A DNA stretch of 64,000 bases from a virus. A model generated the notes under the pieces. The model was not told the origin of the DNA, searched no databases, and saw only the letters and a list, made by a program, of their open reading frames with translations. This document shows, in pieces, positions 17,582 to 26,063 of this stretch. The first letter of the stretch is position 1. Each line of letters starts with the position of its first letter. The DNA is taken from positions 1 through 64,000 of the IMG/VR virus record IMGVR_UViG_3300046002_008519; one strand, given 5' to 3'. The position numbers were made by a program, and so were the translations under genes.

Positions 17582-18931
17582 TTACCACCAAGTACCACCA
17601 CCCGATAACCCTAATAATTTAGCATATCTAGGTAATCTACATGACCAATAACCAGCTTTAGTTTTGTCATTTTTAGTTTTACAATTATGTCTATCAGCAA
17701 ACGCTTTTCTAGCCTTAGGGTCTCTTAATTTAACAGCTAAGTTTCCACCACCACCTTGAGCACCAAAAGAAACTTTTTTAACTTTACTAGTCTTAGGATT
17801 TCTAACATATACATAGAATTTTTTAGAACCACCACGTTTAGGTTTACCTAGTTCTACTTTTTTACCTTGATACTCAGCTTCGTTAATAGCCTCTGTTTCA
17901 AACTCTTCAAAAATAGTATTTAATTTAACTTTATTTTCGTTAACCACAACAAAACCATTATCATAATCATCAACAATAAATTGGTCATTTTCATTAAGTT
18001 CAATTAAACCTTTTTGTTGCAATTGTCTAACTTCTTTCAATAATGATTGAAATTTTTCTGAGCCGTATCTAAATACTGATTCACCTAATGCCATATTGTT
18101 ATTTAAATGATAACCTAAGTCTTTTGACACAGTAACTGGTTGGTTTAATTTCATGGCTTGTGACCATTTAGAATAATCCATTTCTTCACCAGAATCTTGG
18201 TGTTCATCGTTTAATCTACCTTCAACAAAATGGTAAACCTCTTCAACATCATCAGCAGATGTGGCAATGTGGTCTAGAGCCCAGCCATGACCATCGGATA
18301 ACAAAGCGTCGACTTGGTCACAGTCCATGTTTAATAATTCAGATGCAGCATGAACCATTGTTTTTAAATTTTGCCAAAACATATAATTGTTTGAACCTTC
18401 TTTCATTTCGTTTATATGTTTGAATTTCGCTTCTTCACTACCCTCAGGTGCAAAAATGCTTAATCTTTTTGGTTTTTCAAGCATAAAACCACCTTCTTTG
18501 ATTGGTTCTTCATTAGGCGAAAAGTTAAAATCACCAGAACCGTCATTCCCGTTATCGGGTCCGTCGAAAGAACTATCTCCAGCGTCGGAGTTATTTTGGC
18601 TATCGTCACCAAAATCTTGTGTGTCATCTTTTCCAGATTTATTTATTTTTTTTATAATATCGTTTTTGTCTTCTTCATCCATATCAGCAGTATTTGTTGC
18701 TGAAATTACTGAGTTGATTGCAAATTTTTCCAATTCAAAATCTGGTTGACCTTGCTCTTTGGTGTATTGTCTAAGTGATTGTCCTAACTTACCGCTCAAC
18801 TGTTCAATAAATTTTTTAGGGTCAGTTTCTTCATCAGCTTCAACACCAGCATCAAATGGTTCTTTTTCAAATGACATATCATTTGCTGGTTCTTCAGCTG
18901 GCGTATCACCCACAGGTTCTTCAGCTGGCAT
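17582..18931 (-). CDS. conserved phage protein, probable -1 frame continuation of the upstream gene
   Basis: 449 aa from the first ATG. The C-terminus holds A-R-K-A-F-A-D-R-H-N-C, Y-W-S-C-R-L-P-R-Y-A-K and ends G-G-G-T-W-W, a recurrent C-terminal module of phage proteins. The frame stays open for about 45 codons upstream of this ATG and encodes a Pro/Ala/Glu-rich stretch of the same character (for example A-P-A-P-A-E-P-I-T-E-P). It reaches back to the A10 run at 19072-19081, where a -1 shift would fuse it to the upstream protein. So the ATG at 18931 may not be the true start. Confidence 0.7.
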   Translation of the reverse strand: MPAEEPVGDTPAEEPANDMSFEKEPFDAGVEADEETDPKKFIEQLSGKLGQSLRQYTKEQGQPDFELEKFAINSVISATNTADMDEEDKNDIIKKINKSGKDDTQDFGDDSQNNSDAGDSSFDGPDNGNDGSGDFNFSPNEEPIKEGGFMLEKPKRLSIFAPEGSEEAKFKHINEMKEGSNNYMFWQNLKTMVHAASELLNMDCDQVDALLSDGHGWALDHIATSADDVEEVYHFVEGRLNDEHQDSGEEMDYSKWSQAMKLNQPVTVSKDLGYHLNNNMALGESVFRYGSEKFQSLLKEVRQLQQKGLIELNENDQFIVDDYDNGFVVVNENKVKLNTIFEEFETEAINEAEYQGKKVELGKPKRGGSKKFYVYVRNPKTSKVKKVSFGAQGGGGNLAVKLRDPKARKAFADRHNCKTKNDKTKAGYWSCRLPRYAKLLGLSGGGTWW

Positions 18932-19065
18932 TTCCTCACCACCAAAATCGCCAAAACCAGCGTCATCAGCTGGTTCTGTTATGGGTTCAGCTGGAGCAGG
19001 TGCTGGAGCAGCGGGAGCCGCTGGAGCAGGCGCATCCAGTTTTAATTTATATTTTTTAGCTTCGG

Positions 19066-20178
19066 TTAAAGTTTTTTTTTTAAATCAGCAATTGCTTCTT
19101 GAATTTCTTCAAGAGTCATATCTTCGTTTTTAGTTGCACCAGCAATTTTATCAGCATATGTGATTTTATCTTTAGGTTCAGCCAAAGCAGCGAATTTTTT
19201 ATCTTTAGGGGAAATAGGTTCATCACCTTCTGGGTACATTTTATCTAAAGCTGTTCTAGCTTTACCCATACCACTAGATAATTTTCTAGCTATTACAGAT
19301 TTTAAATCTCTACCAGCGTCACCCAACAATTGTAACAATTCTTTAGCTGACATGTTCTCTAAGTCTAATTTGTCCATTAAATCATCTGTTGATGTGTCTT
19401 CTTCTCCAAAATTTTCGTTGGTTTTTTTCTTTTTAAGAATTTTAAAATCCTCACCATCAATTTTTGATTGGTTACCTTTTAATTCTTCTTTAATACCTTT
19501 TTCTTTTTTAACGTCTCTAACACATGCTTCATATTTTTTCTTGTCTTCACGACCAACACTAGCAGTACAGATAGCCCATGGGTTGTCTTTATCTTCAGCT
19601 TCATCCAACTCTTCTTCATCAGATTCGTTCAACATTGCATCAATAGCCAACTCATCTTCAGTAAGAGTAACTTCTTCCATTTCATCAATGGCCTTTTTGT
19701 TAGCAAGATTATCCCCACCTTCTTCTTTAACCTTACCACCCAAATCAGTACCTTTGGTATCAGTAATGTGTTTTGTCGCTTCTTTAGCAGCACCTTCTGT
19801 TAATAAGTTATCGTTGACTAACACATTGAATGTGTTAACAATATCAAAAGATTCGCAAATTGAATTAAATTTTAAATTTAAGTGTTTTGTTGCTTTAGCA
19901 TATGTAGGATAAGCTTCTAGTTTTTTATTTTGTAAACCACCAATGTATTTAAAATCTTCAGCTGTAACATTTGAAGTCTTGTTAGATATTTTAATATAGT
20001 ATTCATGGTTTTCTCTTATGATACCATAGGTTTTACCATCTGGACCAATCTTTGTTAATTCAACAGCTGAACGTGATAAATTTTCAACAATAGGTGTTAC
20101 ACCCATAAGTTGTTTCATACGTTCATTTATTTCATTTCCTTTAAGACCAATTGGATTGATTCTAAAATTTTTTTCCAT
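19066..20178 (-). CDS. conserved late phage protein ending in a slippery A10 run
   Basis: 370 aa as read. Begins M-E-K-N-F-R-I-N-P-I-G-L-K-G-N-E-I-N-E-R-M. Middle part is acidic; N-P-W-A-I-C-T-A-S-V-G-R and K-Y-E-A-C-V-R-D-V-K-K form a small conserved Cys module. The last codons (D-L-K-K-K-L-stop) lie on ten consecutive A. A -1 shift there continues into the next frame as K-K-K-T-L-T-E-A-K-K-Y. Probably one protein of about 865 aa with the downstream frame. Function unknown, probably virion or assembly. Confidence 0.7.
   Translation of the reverse strand: MEKNFRINPIGLKGNEINERMKQLMGVTPIVENLSRSAVELTKIGPDGKTYGIIRENHEYYIKISNKTSNVTAEDFKYIGGLQNKKLEAYPTYAKATKHLNLKFNSICESFDIVNTFNVLVNDNLLTEGAAKEATKHITDTKGTDLGGKVKEEGGDNLANKKAIDEMEEVTLTEDELAIDAMLNESDEEELDEAEDKDNPWAICTASVGREDKKKYEACVRDVKKEKGIKEELKGNQSKIDGEDFKILKKKKTNENFGEEDTSTDDLMDKLDLENMSAKELLQLLGDAGRDLKSVIARKLSSGMGKARTALDKMYPEGDEPISPKDKKFAALAEPKDKITYADKIAGATKNEDMTLEEIQEAIADLKKKL
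19072..19081 (-). other. A10 slippery site, candidate -1 frameshift (or one-base assembly error)
   Basis: Minus strand TTT-A10-CTTTAACC. In frame 0 the codons are TTA AAA AAA AAA CTT TAA. Sliding back one base gives AAA ACT TTA ACC GAA and joins the 17582-18931 frame. A-AAA-AAA is an ideal slippery heptamer. Confidence 0.6.
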
Positions 20179-20214
20179 AGTTTTATTTATTTCTTTATTT
20201 TATTTTTGTAATTA

Positions 20215-20457
20215 TTATAAATTAGGTGAACCCAAATATACATCTTTATTTTCACCTAGTAAATAACAACCAGTAGTTGCGCTTATACTTCTAATCGCTA
20301 AATCAATAGAAGATGCCGCGCCAACACTAACCGACACACCATTAATTATAGCTGTACAACCAGCGGAACCACCATAAATCGTGGTGTAAGTATGTGCACT
20401 CAAATTTGGTGTTTGAGCTGGTATTATTATACTATATACATCGTTATTTTTTGGCAT
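20215..20457 (-). CDS. small beta-rich protein, paralogue of the BspA-type protein's N-terminus
   Basis: 80 aa. M-P-K-N-N-D-V-Y-S-I-I-I-P-A then G-G-S-A-G-C-T and T-G-C-Y-L-L-G-E. The same pattern (N-D-V-Y-S-F-I-V-P-A, G-G-T-T-G-C-T, T-G-C-F-I-L-G-E) begins the 719-aa protein encoded upstream. It looks like a stand-alone virion-attachment or decoration domain with paired cysteines. Preceded by a late element at 20473-20481. Confidence 0.7.
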   Translation of the reverse strand: MPKNNDVYSIIIPAQTPNLSAHTYTTIYGGSAGCTAIINGVSVSVGAASSIDLAIRSISATTGCYLLGENKDVYLGSPNL

Positions 20458-20472
20458 AATCTTTTCTTTTCT

Positions 20473-20481
20473 TATAAATAT
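20473..20481 (-). promoter_or_regulatory. late promoter-like element ATATTTATA
   Basis: Minus strand TCATATTTATAAGAAAAG, about 16 nt before the ATG at 20457. Confidence 0.5.
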
Positions 20482-20559
20482 GATTATTTTTCTAATTATT
20501 CAATTTTTAATAAAAATTATCTAATTGTTAATTAAAGGAATTTAATCAACATCAAAATT

Positions 20560-20757
20560 TTATACTACTTCATCAATAGGGTTGGTAATTCTTTCTTCTT
20601 CTTTATATTCCACTCCAAGATTAGATAACCTAAACAATAGGTTATCTAATTCAGTGTAAAATTCCAAAAATGGCATTCCAGTTTCAATTTGTTGATTATC
20701 TTCTAATTTCCCATAATGGAAAATATCTATTTCGTTGTGTGCTAAATAATATCTCAT
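20560..20757 (-). CDS. small hypothetical protein translationally coupled to surface protein
   Basis: 65 aa from the ATG at 20757 (M-R-Y-Y-L-A-H-N-E-I-D-I-F-H-Y-G). That ATG overlaps the upstream stop as TAATG, which is why I prefer it to the ATG 10 codons earlier. The pattern F-H-x-G, Q-x-I-E-T-G-M-P-F-L-E-F-Y is reminiscent of small proteins near phage tail-fibre genes. Role unknown. Confidence 0.65.
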   Translation of the reverse strand: MRYYLAHNEIDIFHYGKLEDNQQIETGMPFLEFYTELDNLLFRLSNLGVEYKEEERITNPIDEVV

Positions 20758-22916
20758 TATACTAATCCTCCATCTATTATTGTCCAATTGTTAGGTGCTG
20801 ATATTAAAACAGTTTTTGCGGCTATAGCTGCGCTCGTATATTTAATCGCACCAAAATTTATCGCTAAGTTAGGCTTGACAACTCTTGTTGCCCAACCTAT
20901 TAATAATGCGTCATAATTAGCGGTGCTAATTCCACTTAAATTTGCAAATCCTAATGTTACTCCGTTAAAAACTGTAACTAACGATACGTTCCAACTACTT
21001 AGATTTTGGTTAAAATTTGTAGTTCCGTATAACATACTTGTCATATTTGTAACTTTTGCTGTGTTCCAAGAACCAATATTTGTATTAAAAGCTGTAGCGT
21101 TACTAAATAATGAGTTCATAGTTGTTACATTCGCAGTACTCCAAGCGGTATAAGTACTTCCGTTTACCGTTACTGTTTTAGTGCTTATATCTTGATTAAA
21201 ATTTACTTGTCCTTCAAATATGTAATTCATGTTAGTAACTTTTGAAGTGTTCCAATTTTTAATAGAATCAGAACCTCCATTATTAAAATAAGAAGAAGAT
21301 AAATCATTAGAGAAAACAGCTTCCATTAGAGTTACATTTAACGTATCCCAAGCCGTATAAGTAACTCCATTCACTGTAACAACTTTTGTTCCTACATCTT
21401 GATTAAAGTTGGGTTGTCTTTGAAACAAGTTTCTAAAATCAGTAGCTTTAGAGGTATTCCAATTTTTAATGGAATCGGAGCCACCATTATTAAATGAACC
21501 TTGATTTAGTTGATTAAAAACACCAAACATATAATAGAAAGTAGTTACATTTGAAGTATCCCAAGCTGTATAAGTAACACCATTCACTGTAACTGCTTTT
21601 GTACCTATATCTTGATTAAAATATCCTTGATACGAAATCATAACATTCATGGCTGTAACCTTGGAAGTATTCCAATTTCCAATATTCTGATTAAAAAGAC
21701 CTAAAGTAATACCTCCACCGTATAACATATTACTCATGGTTATAACGTTTAAAGTATCCCATGCTGTGTATGTCGATGCGCCAACGGTAACTGCTTGTGT
21801 GTTTATTGGTTGATTAAAAACAGGTTGATTTCTAAATAATTGGGACATATCTGTAACCTTGGAAGTGTTCCAATTTTTTATAGAGTCAGAACCGCCATTG
21901 TTAAATGAACCAGCAAAAACTGTGCTGTTAATATAAAGCATTACATTCATATTTGTTACATTAGAAGTATCCCAAGCTGTATATGTAACTCCATTTACTG
22001 TTACTTGCTTAGTTCCAATATCTTGATTAAATAATCTTTGATTTTGAAACATAGACTGCATAGTGGTTACTTTAGAAGTATTCCAATTTCCAATATCTTG
22101 ATTGAAGTTTCCAACACCTGTGGCATTTTGAGTTATAAACATATATGACATATTAACCACATTTGAAGTATCCCAGTTTCCTATATATGAATTAAATAAT
22201 CTACAATTAAAAAACATATTTGACATACTAATAATATTACTAGTGTCCCATTCATTCATTCTATTAACAGTTGTTAATGTACGACATTCTCTAAATGCGG
22301 AAGAAAAATCAGTAGTTCCTGTTAAATCTAAAACATCTGTTACATTTGACAAAATTAAATTTGTACACCCATAAAAATAACTAGAATTGTTACCTAACCT
22401 AAAACTAGTACCCCATTGAAGAATGTAGATTAACTTTAGCCTATCACCAAGATTATTAAATCTCCAACCGTAACATACCCCAGTTATTACTACTCTATAA
22501 CCACCAGAATTAGCGTACGTGTGTGTTGTTTCAGCTTGATTCCAACTAGTTATTTTACTAGTTGACCCATCACCCCAATCAACGATAAAACTATAAGTTC
22601 CAGTTGATTCAAGTGGTAGTTTAATTTGTGTTGCTGTTGAACTACCTGTACTTATGTTTGAAGTTATCCATGTTGATATAAAGCTTTTTGTTGTTGGCGG
22701 GTAAGGTGTTTCACCTAAAATAAAACAACCAGTACCACCACTTACAGTGTTAATGTTTAAATTAAAATTAGATGTACCACCAACATCAACGATAACACCA
22801 TTAAGAGATATTGTACAACCTGTCGTTCCCCCAAAAACTTGAGTATATGTTAAATCATATAAATTTGCGTCTTCAGCTGGTACTATAAAACTATAGACAT
22901 CATTTATTTTAGCCAT
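20757..22916 (-). CDS. BspA/DUF285-repeat surface protein, candidate receptor-binding or adhesin protein
   Basis: 719 aa. Residues 1-75 match the 80-aa downstream paralogue. About 85-190 is a PKD-like beta domain (V-D-W-G-D-G-S-T-S-K-I). The rest is 12 or more repeats of the type W-N/D-T-S-K/N-V-T-x-M-x-x-M-F-x-x-x-x-x-F-N-Q-D-I, the 25-residue leucine-rich repeat of BspA-like bacterial surface proteins. Such repeats bind surfaces or host factors in bacteria. In a virion protein they suggest receptor recognition or capsid decoration. Preceded by a CTATTTATAATAAA variant of the late element. Confidence 0.82.
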   Translation of the reverse strand: MAKINDVYSFIVPAEDANLYDLTYTQVFGGTTGCTISLNGVIVDVGGTSNFNLNINTVSGGTGCFILGETPYPPTTKSFISTWITSNISTGSSTATQIKLPLESTGTYSFIVDWGDGSTSKITSWNQAETTHTYANSGGYRVVITGVCYGWRFNNLGDRLKLIYILQWGTSFRLGNNSSYFYGCTNLILSNVTDVLDLTGTTDFSSAFRECRTLTTVNRMNEWDTSNIISMSNMFFNCRLFNSYIGNWDTSNVVNMSYMFITQNATGVGNFNQDIGNWNTSKVTTMQSMFQNQRLFNQDIGTKQVTVNGVTYTAWDTSNVTNMNVMLYINSTVFAGSFNNGGSDSIKNWNTSKVTDMSQLFRNQPVFNQPINTQAVTVGASTYTAWDTLNVITMSNMLYGGGITLGLFNQNIGNWNTSKVTAMNVMISYQGYFNQDIGTKAVTVNGVTYTAWDTSNVTTFYYMFGVFNQLNQGSFNNGGSDSIKNWNTSKATDFRNLFQRQPNFNQDVGTKVVTVNGVTYTAWDTLNVTLMEAVFSNDLSSSYFNNGGSDSIKNWNTSKVTNMNYIFEGQVNFNQDISTKTVTVNGSTYTAWSTANVTTMNSLFSNATAFNTNIGSWNTAKVTNMTSMLYGTTNFNQNLSSWNVSLVTVFNGVTLGFANLSGISTANYDALLIGWATRVVKPNLAINFGAIKYTSAAIAAKTVLISAPNNWTIIDGGLV

Positions 22917-22945
22917 TCTTTTTTTATTATAAATAGTCTATCTAA

Positions 22946-22972
22946 ACAAAAAAAAAACATCCGAAGATGCTT
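22946..22972 (-). terminator. Rho-independent terminator with UUCG loop
   Basis: Minus strand AAGCATC-TTCG-GATG followed by ten T, 5 nt past the stop of the 169-aa gene. It insulates that gene from the surface-protein operon. Confidence 0.85.
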
Positions 22973-22977
22973 TTAAT

Positions 22978-23487
22978 TTATTGTTTTTCATGTTTTTTCA
23001 CAACGTCATATACTTTACTAAGAATATTTTTTTGTTTATCACTTATTTTGATTACAGTAGTTTCAGTTGTTATTATTTTATTGTCGTCTATTTGCCTTAC
23101 TTCCAACGGTGATGATACCACCATGGTATCTAAACTTACACCGTTACTACCACTTCCTTGGTCATTATAAACAATTTGATTCACCTTATTATTTTTTACA
23201 GTAGTCTTTTTCGAGATTTCAGGACCAATATTGGCTAAACTATCAAGCATTTTTTTAATCAACATAAAATCTTTTTGTTTTTGATTATTATCAGAAACCA
23301 ATTGATTATTTAATGATAATGTTTCAGTATAGTTTTTAATAAGTGTGTTATACTGACTGGCCATACCACTACAATCATCAGTAGATAAATAAACAGTTCC
23401 TATTGATGATAACGTAGATAAGATTACAACAACCAAAAAGGCTTGTAATCTGTGCGCTGGGTTAAGATTTTTAATTGCGTCAAACAT
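22978..23487 (-). CDS. membrane-anchored hypothetical protein
   Basis: 169 aa. One N-terminal transmembrane segment (about 13-35, L-Q-A-F-L-V-V-V-I-L-S-T-L-S-S-I-G-T), then a coiled-coil and polar beta region outside or inside the membrane. The topology is that of an i-spanin or a membrane-bound late protein; no family recognised. It has its own late element at 23502-23510 and a strong terminator, so it forms a monocistronic unit. Confidence 0.65.
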   Translation of the reverse strand: MFDAIKNLNPAHRLQAFLVVVILSTLSSIGTVYLSTDDCSGMASQYNTLIKNYTETLSLNNQLVSDNNQKQKDFMLIKKMLDSLANIGPEISKKTTVKNNKVNQIVYNDQGSGSNGVSLDTMVVSSPLEVRQIDDNKIITTETTVIKISDKQKNILSKVYDVVKKHEKQ

Positions 23488-23501
23488 GATAGATTTTTAT
23501 A

Positions 23502-23510
23502 AATAAATAT
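23502..23510 (-). promoter_or_regulatory. late promoter-like element ATATTTATT
   Basis: Minus strand ACGATATTTATTTATAAAAA, 15 nt before the ATG at 23487. Confidence 0.5.
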
Positions 23511-23514
23511 CGTG

Positions 23515-24969
23515 TTAGTTCGAAAGAGGTGCTTTTATTGTTGGGTGTGATTGATAATTTTCTAATTGAAAATTAACTTGGCCATTTATAGCTTCATCAA
23601 ATCCTTTGTGTTCTAGGTTAGCTAGAAATATTGGGTTTAATATTAATGTTGGTAATGGAAAAGGTTTCCTTGTTCTTTTATATAGTTTAGCAATATATTC
23701 TATTTTCGGTTCTTTTTTTAAAGCATCCATACCTGATTGTTGTAGGTGTTCTATAATTTCATCTTCAGTAAACTCTCTTCCAATCTGTTCTTTTGCTTGT
23801 TCAATATGATTTGAATACAAATGAACATCACCCAAGTTTCCAATTAGTTCATCTGGAACCATATTTACTTCTTTTGCAAGAATTTCTAATAACAACCCAT
23901 AAGAAGCAATGTTGAATGGTAAACCTAAGAATGTATCTACTGAACGTTGATTCCACATTAAAGAGATTGCTCGGGTTGGAACATTCCATTTATCATAATC
24001 TTCATGACTACATAAATTATCACCAATCCATTTATAAGCTAACACATCATCGTTTGTTTCTTTTGGATGCCTCTTGATATATTCATCGCACCTTTCTTCC
24101 AAACTCAATTTTCTTGTATAAACTTGAAATGAAAAATGGCATGGTGGCAGTGTCATTTGGTCTAAATCACTTACATTCCAAGCATTAACCATTAATCGTC
24201 TTGAGTCTGGATTTGTTTTAAGGTCGTTGATTAAGTTTGCTATTTGGTCGATTCCTCCAATATATTTGTCAAACTTATCATCAATTACTTTAGCAACTTG
24301 AATTGGACAAAAAGATTTTTCATCGTAACCAAGCGTTATATTTTTATAGTAAACTTTTCTACCTTCATCTTCATCACTGTAAAGAGATTGGTCAGAATCC
24401 TGTATCGGTGTTGTCAACCATTCAGTACCATTAGCAAATGAATGTAAATCGCTCCACTTAACAGTCCAACCATTATCAGTTTTATGTAAAAAACCTGTTT
24501 GTTTAATATCTTTCCATCCACCCCAGTTCCGCCATTGAAATCCGTATATTTTTCCTAACTCACCCCACTTCTTAGCAAACTCATCATCTGTTTTGATTTT
24601 ATTGATGAATTCTTCCATAGTTGTATATTGAAAATCAACTAAGGTAAATGGGTCTTCTTTTCTGAATTTGTTAATTTCTTCTAATTCGTGTTTATGGTAT
24701 GCTTTCAGAGCATCACCATCCCAAATATGACAATTATTATCAACCAAAAACTTAATATTTGTATCACCTCTTAAGAACCAAAGAAGTTCTGTTACGATTG
24801 TTTTGAATGACATTTTCTTGGTTGTAAGTAAAGGAAAACCATCTTTCATATCATGACGTATTTGTCTTCCGAATACTGAGATTGTTTCACCGTTTCTTGT
24901 TTCTTTTTTAACTCCGTTGTCAAGAATGTCTTGAAGAAGGTCTGTGTATTGTTTATCTAGTTTATTCAT
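23515..24969 (-). CDS. thyA: thymidylate synthase with three insertions
   Basis: 484 aa, against about 264 for typical ThyA. Converts dUMP to dTMP with methylene-tetrahydrofolate. F-G-R-Q-I-R-H-D, L-L-T-T-K-K, E-L-L-W-F-L-R-G-D-T-N, I-W-D at the N-terminus; catalytic Cys277 in L-P-P-C-H-F-S-F; R-S-x-D-x-F-L-G-L-P-F-N-I; H-L-Y-S-N-H. Extra segments occupy about 91-136, 152-237 and 286-333. Parts of these (K-T-D-D-E-F-A-K-K-W-G; L-S-L-E-E-R; N-V-P-T-R) recur in the 183-aa protein encoded upstream. Last gene of an early-type operon beginning near 27.2 kb. Confidence 0.93.
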   Translation of the reverse strand: MNKLDKQYTDLLQDILDNGVKKETRNGETISVFGRQIRHDMKDGFPLLTTKKMSFKTIVTELLWFLRGDTNIKFLVDNNCHIWDGDALKAYHKHELEEINKFRKEDPFTLVDFQYTTMEEFINKIKTDDEFAKKWGELGKIYGFQWRNWGGWKDIKQTGFLHKTDNGWTVKWSDLHSFANGTEWLTTPIQDSDQSLYSDEDEGRKVYYKNITLGYDEKSFCPIQVAKVIDDKFDKYIGGIDQIANLINDLKTNPDSRRLMVNAWNVSDLDQMTLPPCHFSFQVYTRKLSLEERCDEYIKRHPKETNDDVLAYKWIGDNLCSHEDYDKWNVPTRAISLMWNQRSVDTFLGLPFNIASYGLLLEILAKEVNMVPDELIGNLGDVHLYSNHIEQAKEQIGREFTEDEIIEHLQQSGMDALKKEPKIEYIAKLYKRTRKPFPLPTLILNPIFLANLEHKGFDEAINGQVNFQLENYQSHPTIKAPLSN

Positions 24970-25087
24970 TTACTTTAATTTTAACTCTACCTGATGTTAT
25001 TAGTTCAATTACTTTCATACATTCACTCCAATTTTTGCAGCTGCTTAAGTCTATTTGTATTATGTTTCGTTTATCTAATTTATTCAT
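24962..25087 (-). CDS. 41-aa small protein upstream of thyA
   Basis: Starts MNKLDKRNIIQIDLSSCKNW and ends just inside thyA (overlap 8 nt). The first five residues and the DNA around the start are nearly those of thyA and of the next gene upstream, so it probably arose by local duplication. Function unknown. Confidence 0.5.
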   Translation of the reverse strand: MNKLDKRNIIQIDLSSCKNWSECMKVIELITSGRVKIKVNE

Positions 25088-25106
25088 AACTTTCTATTGT
25101 TTCGTT
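25074..25106. repeat. 33-bp exact direct repeat, copy 1
   Basis: Identical to 25235-25267. Each copy covers the end of one gene and the MNKL start of the next. Confidence 0.9.
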
Positions 25107-25248
25107 TGTAAAATAAAATTTTTAACATTGTTTCACCTATTCCAATATCTCCAGTAACAATTGATATTAGTGTAACCCCAACTACAATCATAAAAAACAA
25201 TACAAGTACTGAAAGAGGTATGATGTATAGTAGTTCTAATTTATTCAT
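25084..25248 (-). CDS. 54-aa single-pass membrane protein
   Basis: MNKLELLYIIPL followed by a strong hydrophobic segment (about 8-33, V-L-V-L-F-F-M-I-V-V-G-V-T-L-I-S-I-V) and a short basic tail R-N-N-R-K-L. Overlaps both neighbours (ATGA junction downstream, shared bases upstream). A phage micro-membrane protein; no family recognised. Confidence 0.6.
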   Translation of the reverse strand: MNKLELLYIIPLSVLVLFFMIVVGVTLISIVTGDIGIGETMLKILFYKRNNRKL

Positions 25249-25267
25249 AACTTTCTATTGTTTCGTT
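25235..25267. repeat. 33-bp exact direct repeat, copy 2
   Basis: Second copy of the repeat at 25074-25106, spacing 161 bp. Confidence 0.9.
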
Positions 25268-25792
25268 GTTGTATGTTATTGTGATTAGTTTGGTTGGGAT
25301 GTTAACATCATCTAAATGTTTATGTAATGTGTGGTCTTCATTTACACCAACAAACATCTTTATATTTTGAGCAACTTCATTATGATTTGAACCAGCAATA
25401 AAACTTCTTTCTTCCAAACTCAACTCTCGTTCTTCAATCTTTAATCCCCACTTTTCAGAGTACTTTTCATCTGTCTTAATCCAGTAAATATACTCAGGTA
25501 GTGATATATTTTTTCCCGTAAAAGTAGGTTCGGTCATAGTTAGATAATTCTTATAAGATTCACCGATAAGGTCCGTGTATTGTTTATTAGTATTGTTCAC
25601 CTTCTTTACGTATGTGTCTTTGTCAATTTTCCTACCAAACTTTTGCTTTACCCATTTTTCCATCTTTTGCATGTCTTCATCTAATTCTTCATGTTCATAA
25701 ATGTCTAATTCATCGCAAAAGCTACAAACTTCATAAAAATTATCTAATAATTTTTGTAGGCGTTTTTTTTCTATTGTTACGTGTTTACTCAT
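25241..25792 (-). CDS. protein made of thymidylate-synthase insertion-like segments
   Basis: 183 aa. Residues about 60-183 contain N-K-Q-Y-T-D-L-I, Y-I-Y-W-I-K-T-D-E-K-Y-S-E-K-W-G, R-E-L-S-L-E-E-R and N-I-P-T-K-L-I-T-I-T-Y-N-N-E-T-I-E-S, which parallel N-terminal and insertion segments of the adjacent thyA product in the same order. The ThyA core and catalytic Cys are missing. Either a degenerated paralogue or a stand-alone partner; the first 55 residues are an unrelated charged helix. Confidence 0.65.
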   Translation of the reverse strand: MSKHVTIEKKRLQKLLDNFYEVCSFCDELDIYEHEELDEDMQKMEKWVKQKFGRKIDKDTYVKKVNNTNKQYTDLIGESYKNYLTMTEPTFTGKNISLPEYIYWIKTDEKYSEKWGLKIEERELSLEERSFIAGSNHNEVAQNIKMFVGVNEDHTLHKHLDDVNIPTKLITITYNNETIESYE

Positions 25793-26063
25793 CTTTTTGT
25801 AATTTTAAATATTCATCAATCTGTTCTTGTGTCGGTTTAGCGTTCTCATGCTCTTTGCTAAAATTGTAAGTTCTACCATAGCTAGTTGTGATTTCTTTTT
25901 TACCTTCAAAAAATTCAATCAATTGTTGTTTGGTACATGATTCCACAACATGACCGTGGTCATCAGAGATTAGGAAAATGTTAGCTGTTGGAATGTGATA
26001 CGCTTTAAGCACATCACCTTCAAAGTTTAATAACCCTAATCTTTTATATTCTTTATTTTTCAT
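25785..26063 (-). CDS. hypothetical protein in early operon
   Basis: 92 aa, no family recognised. V-L-K-A-Y-H-I-P-T-A-N-I-F-L-I-S-D-D-H-G-H suggests a small beta protein with a helical tail. Overlaps both neighbours by 1-8 nt, so it is part of the thyA operon. Confidence 0.65.
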   Translation of the reverse strand: MKNKEYKRLGLLNFEGDVLKAYHIPTANIFLISDDHGHVVESCTKQQLIEFFEGKKEITTSYGRTYNFSKEHENAKPTQEQIDEYLKLQKDE

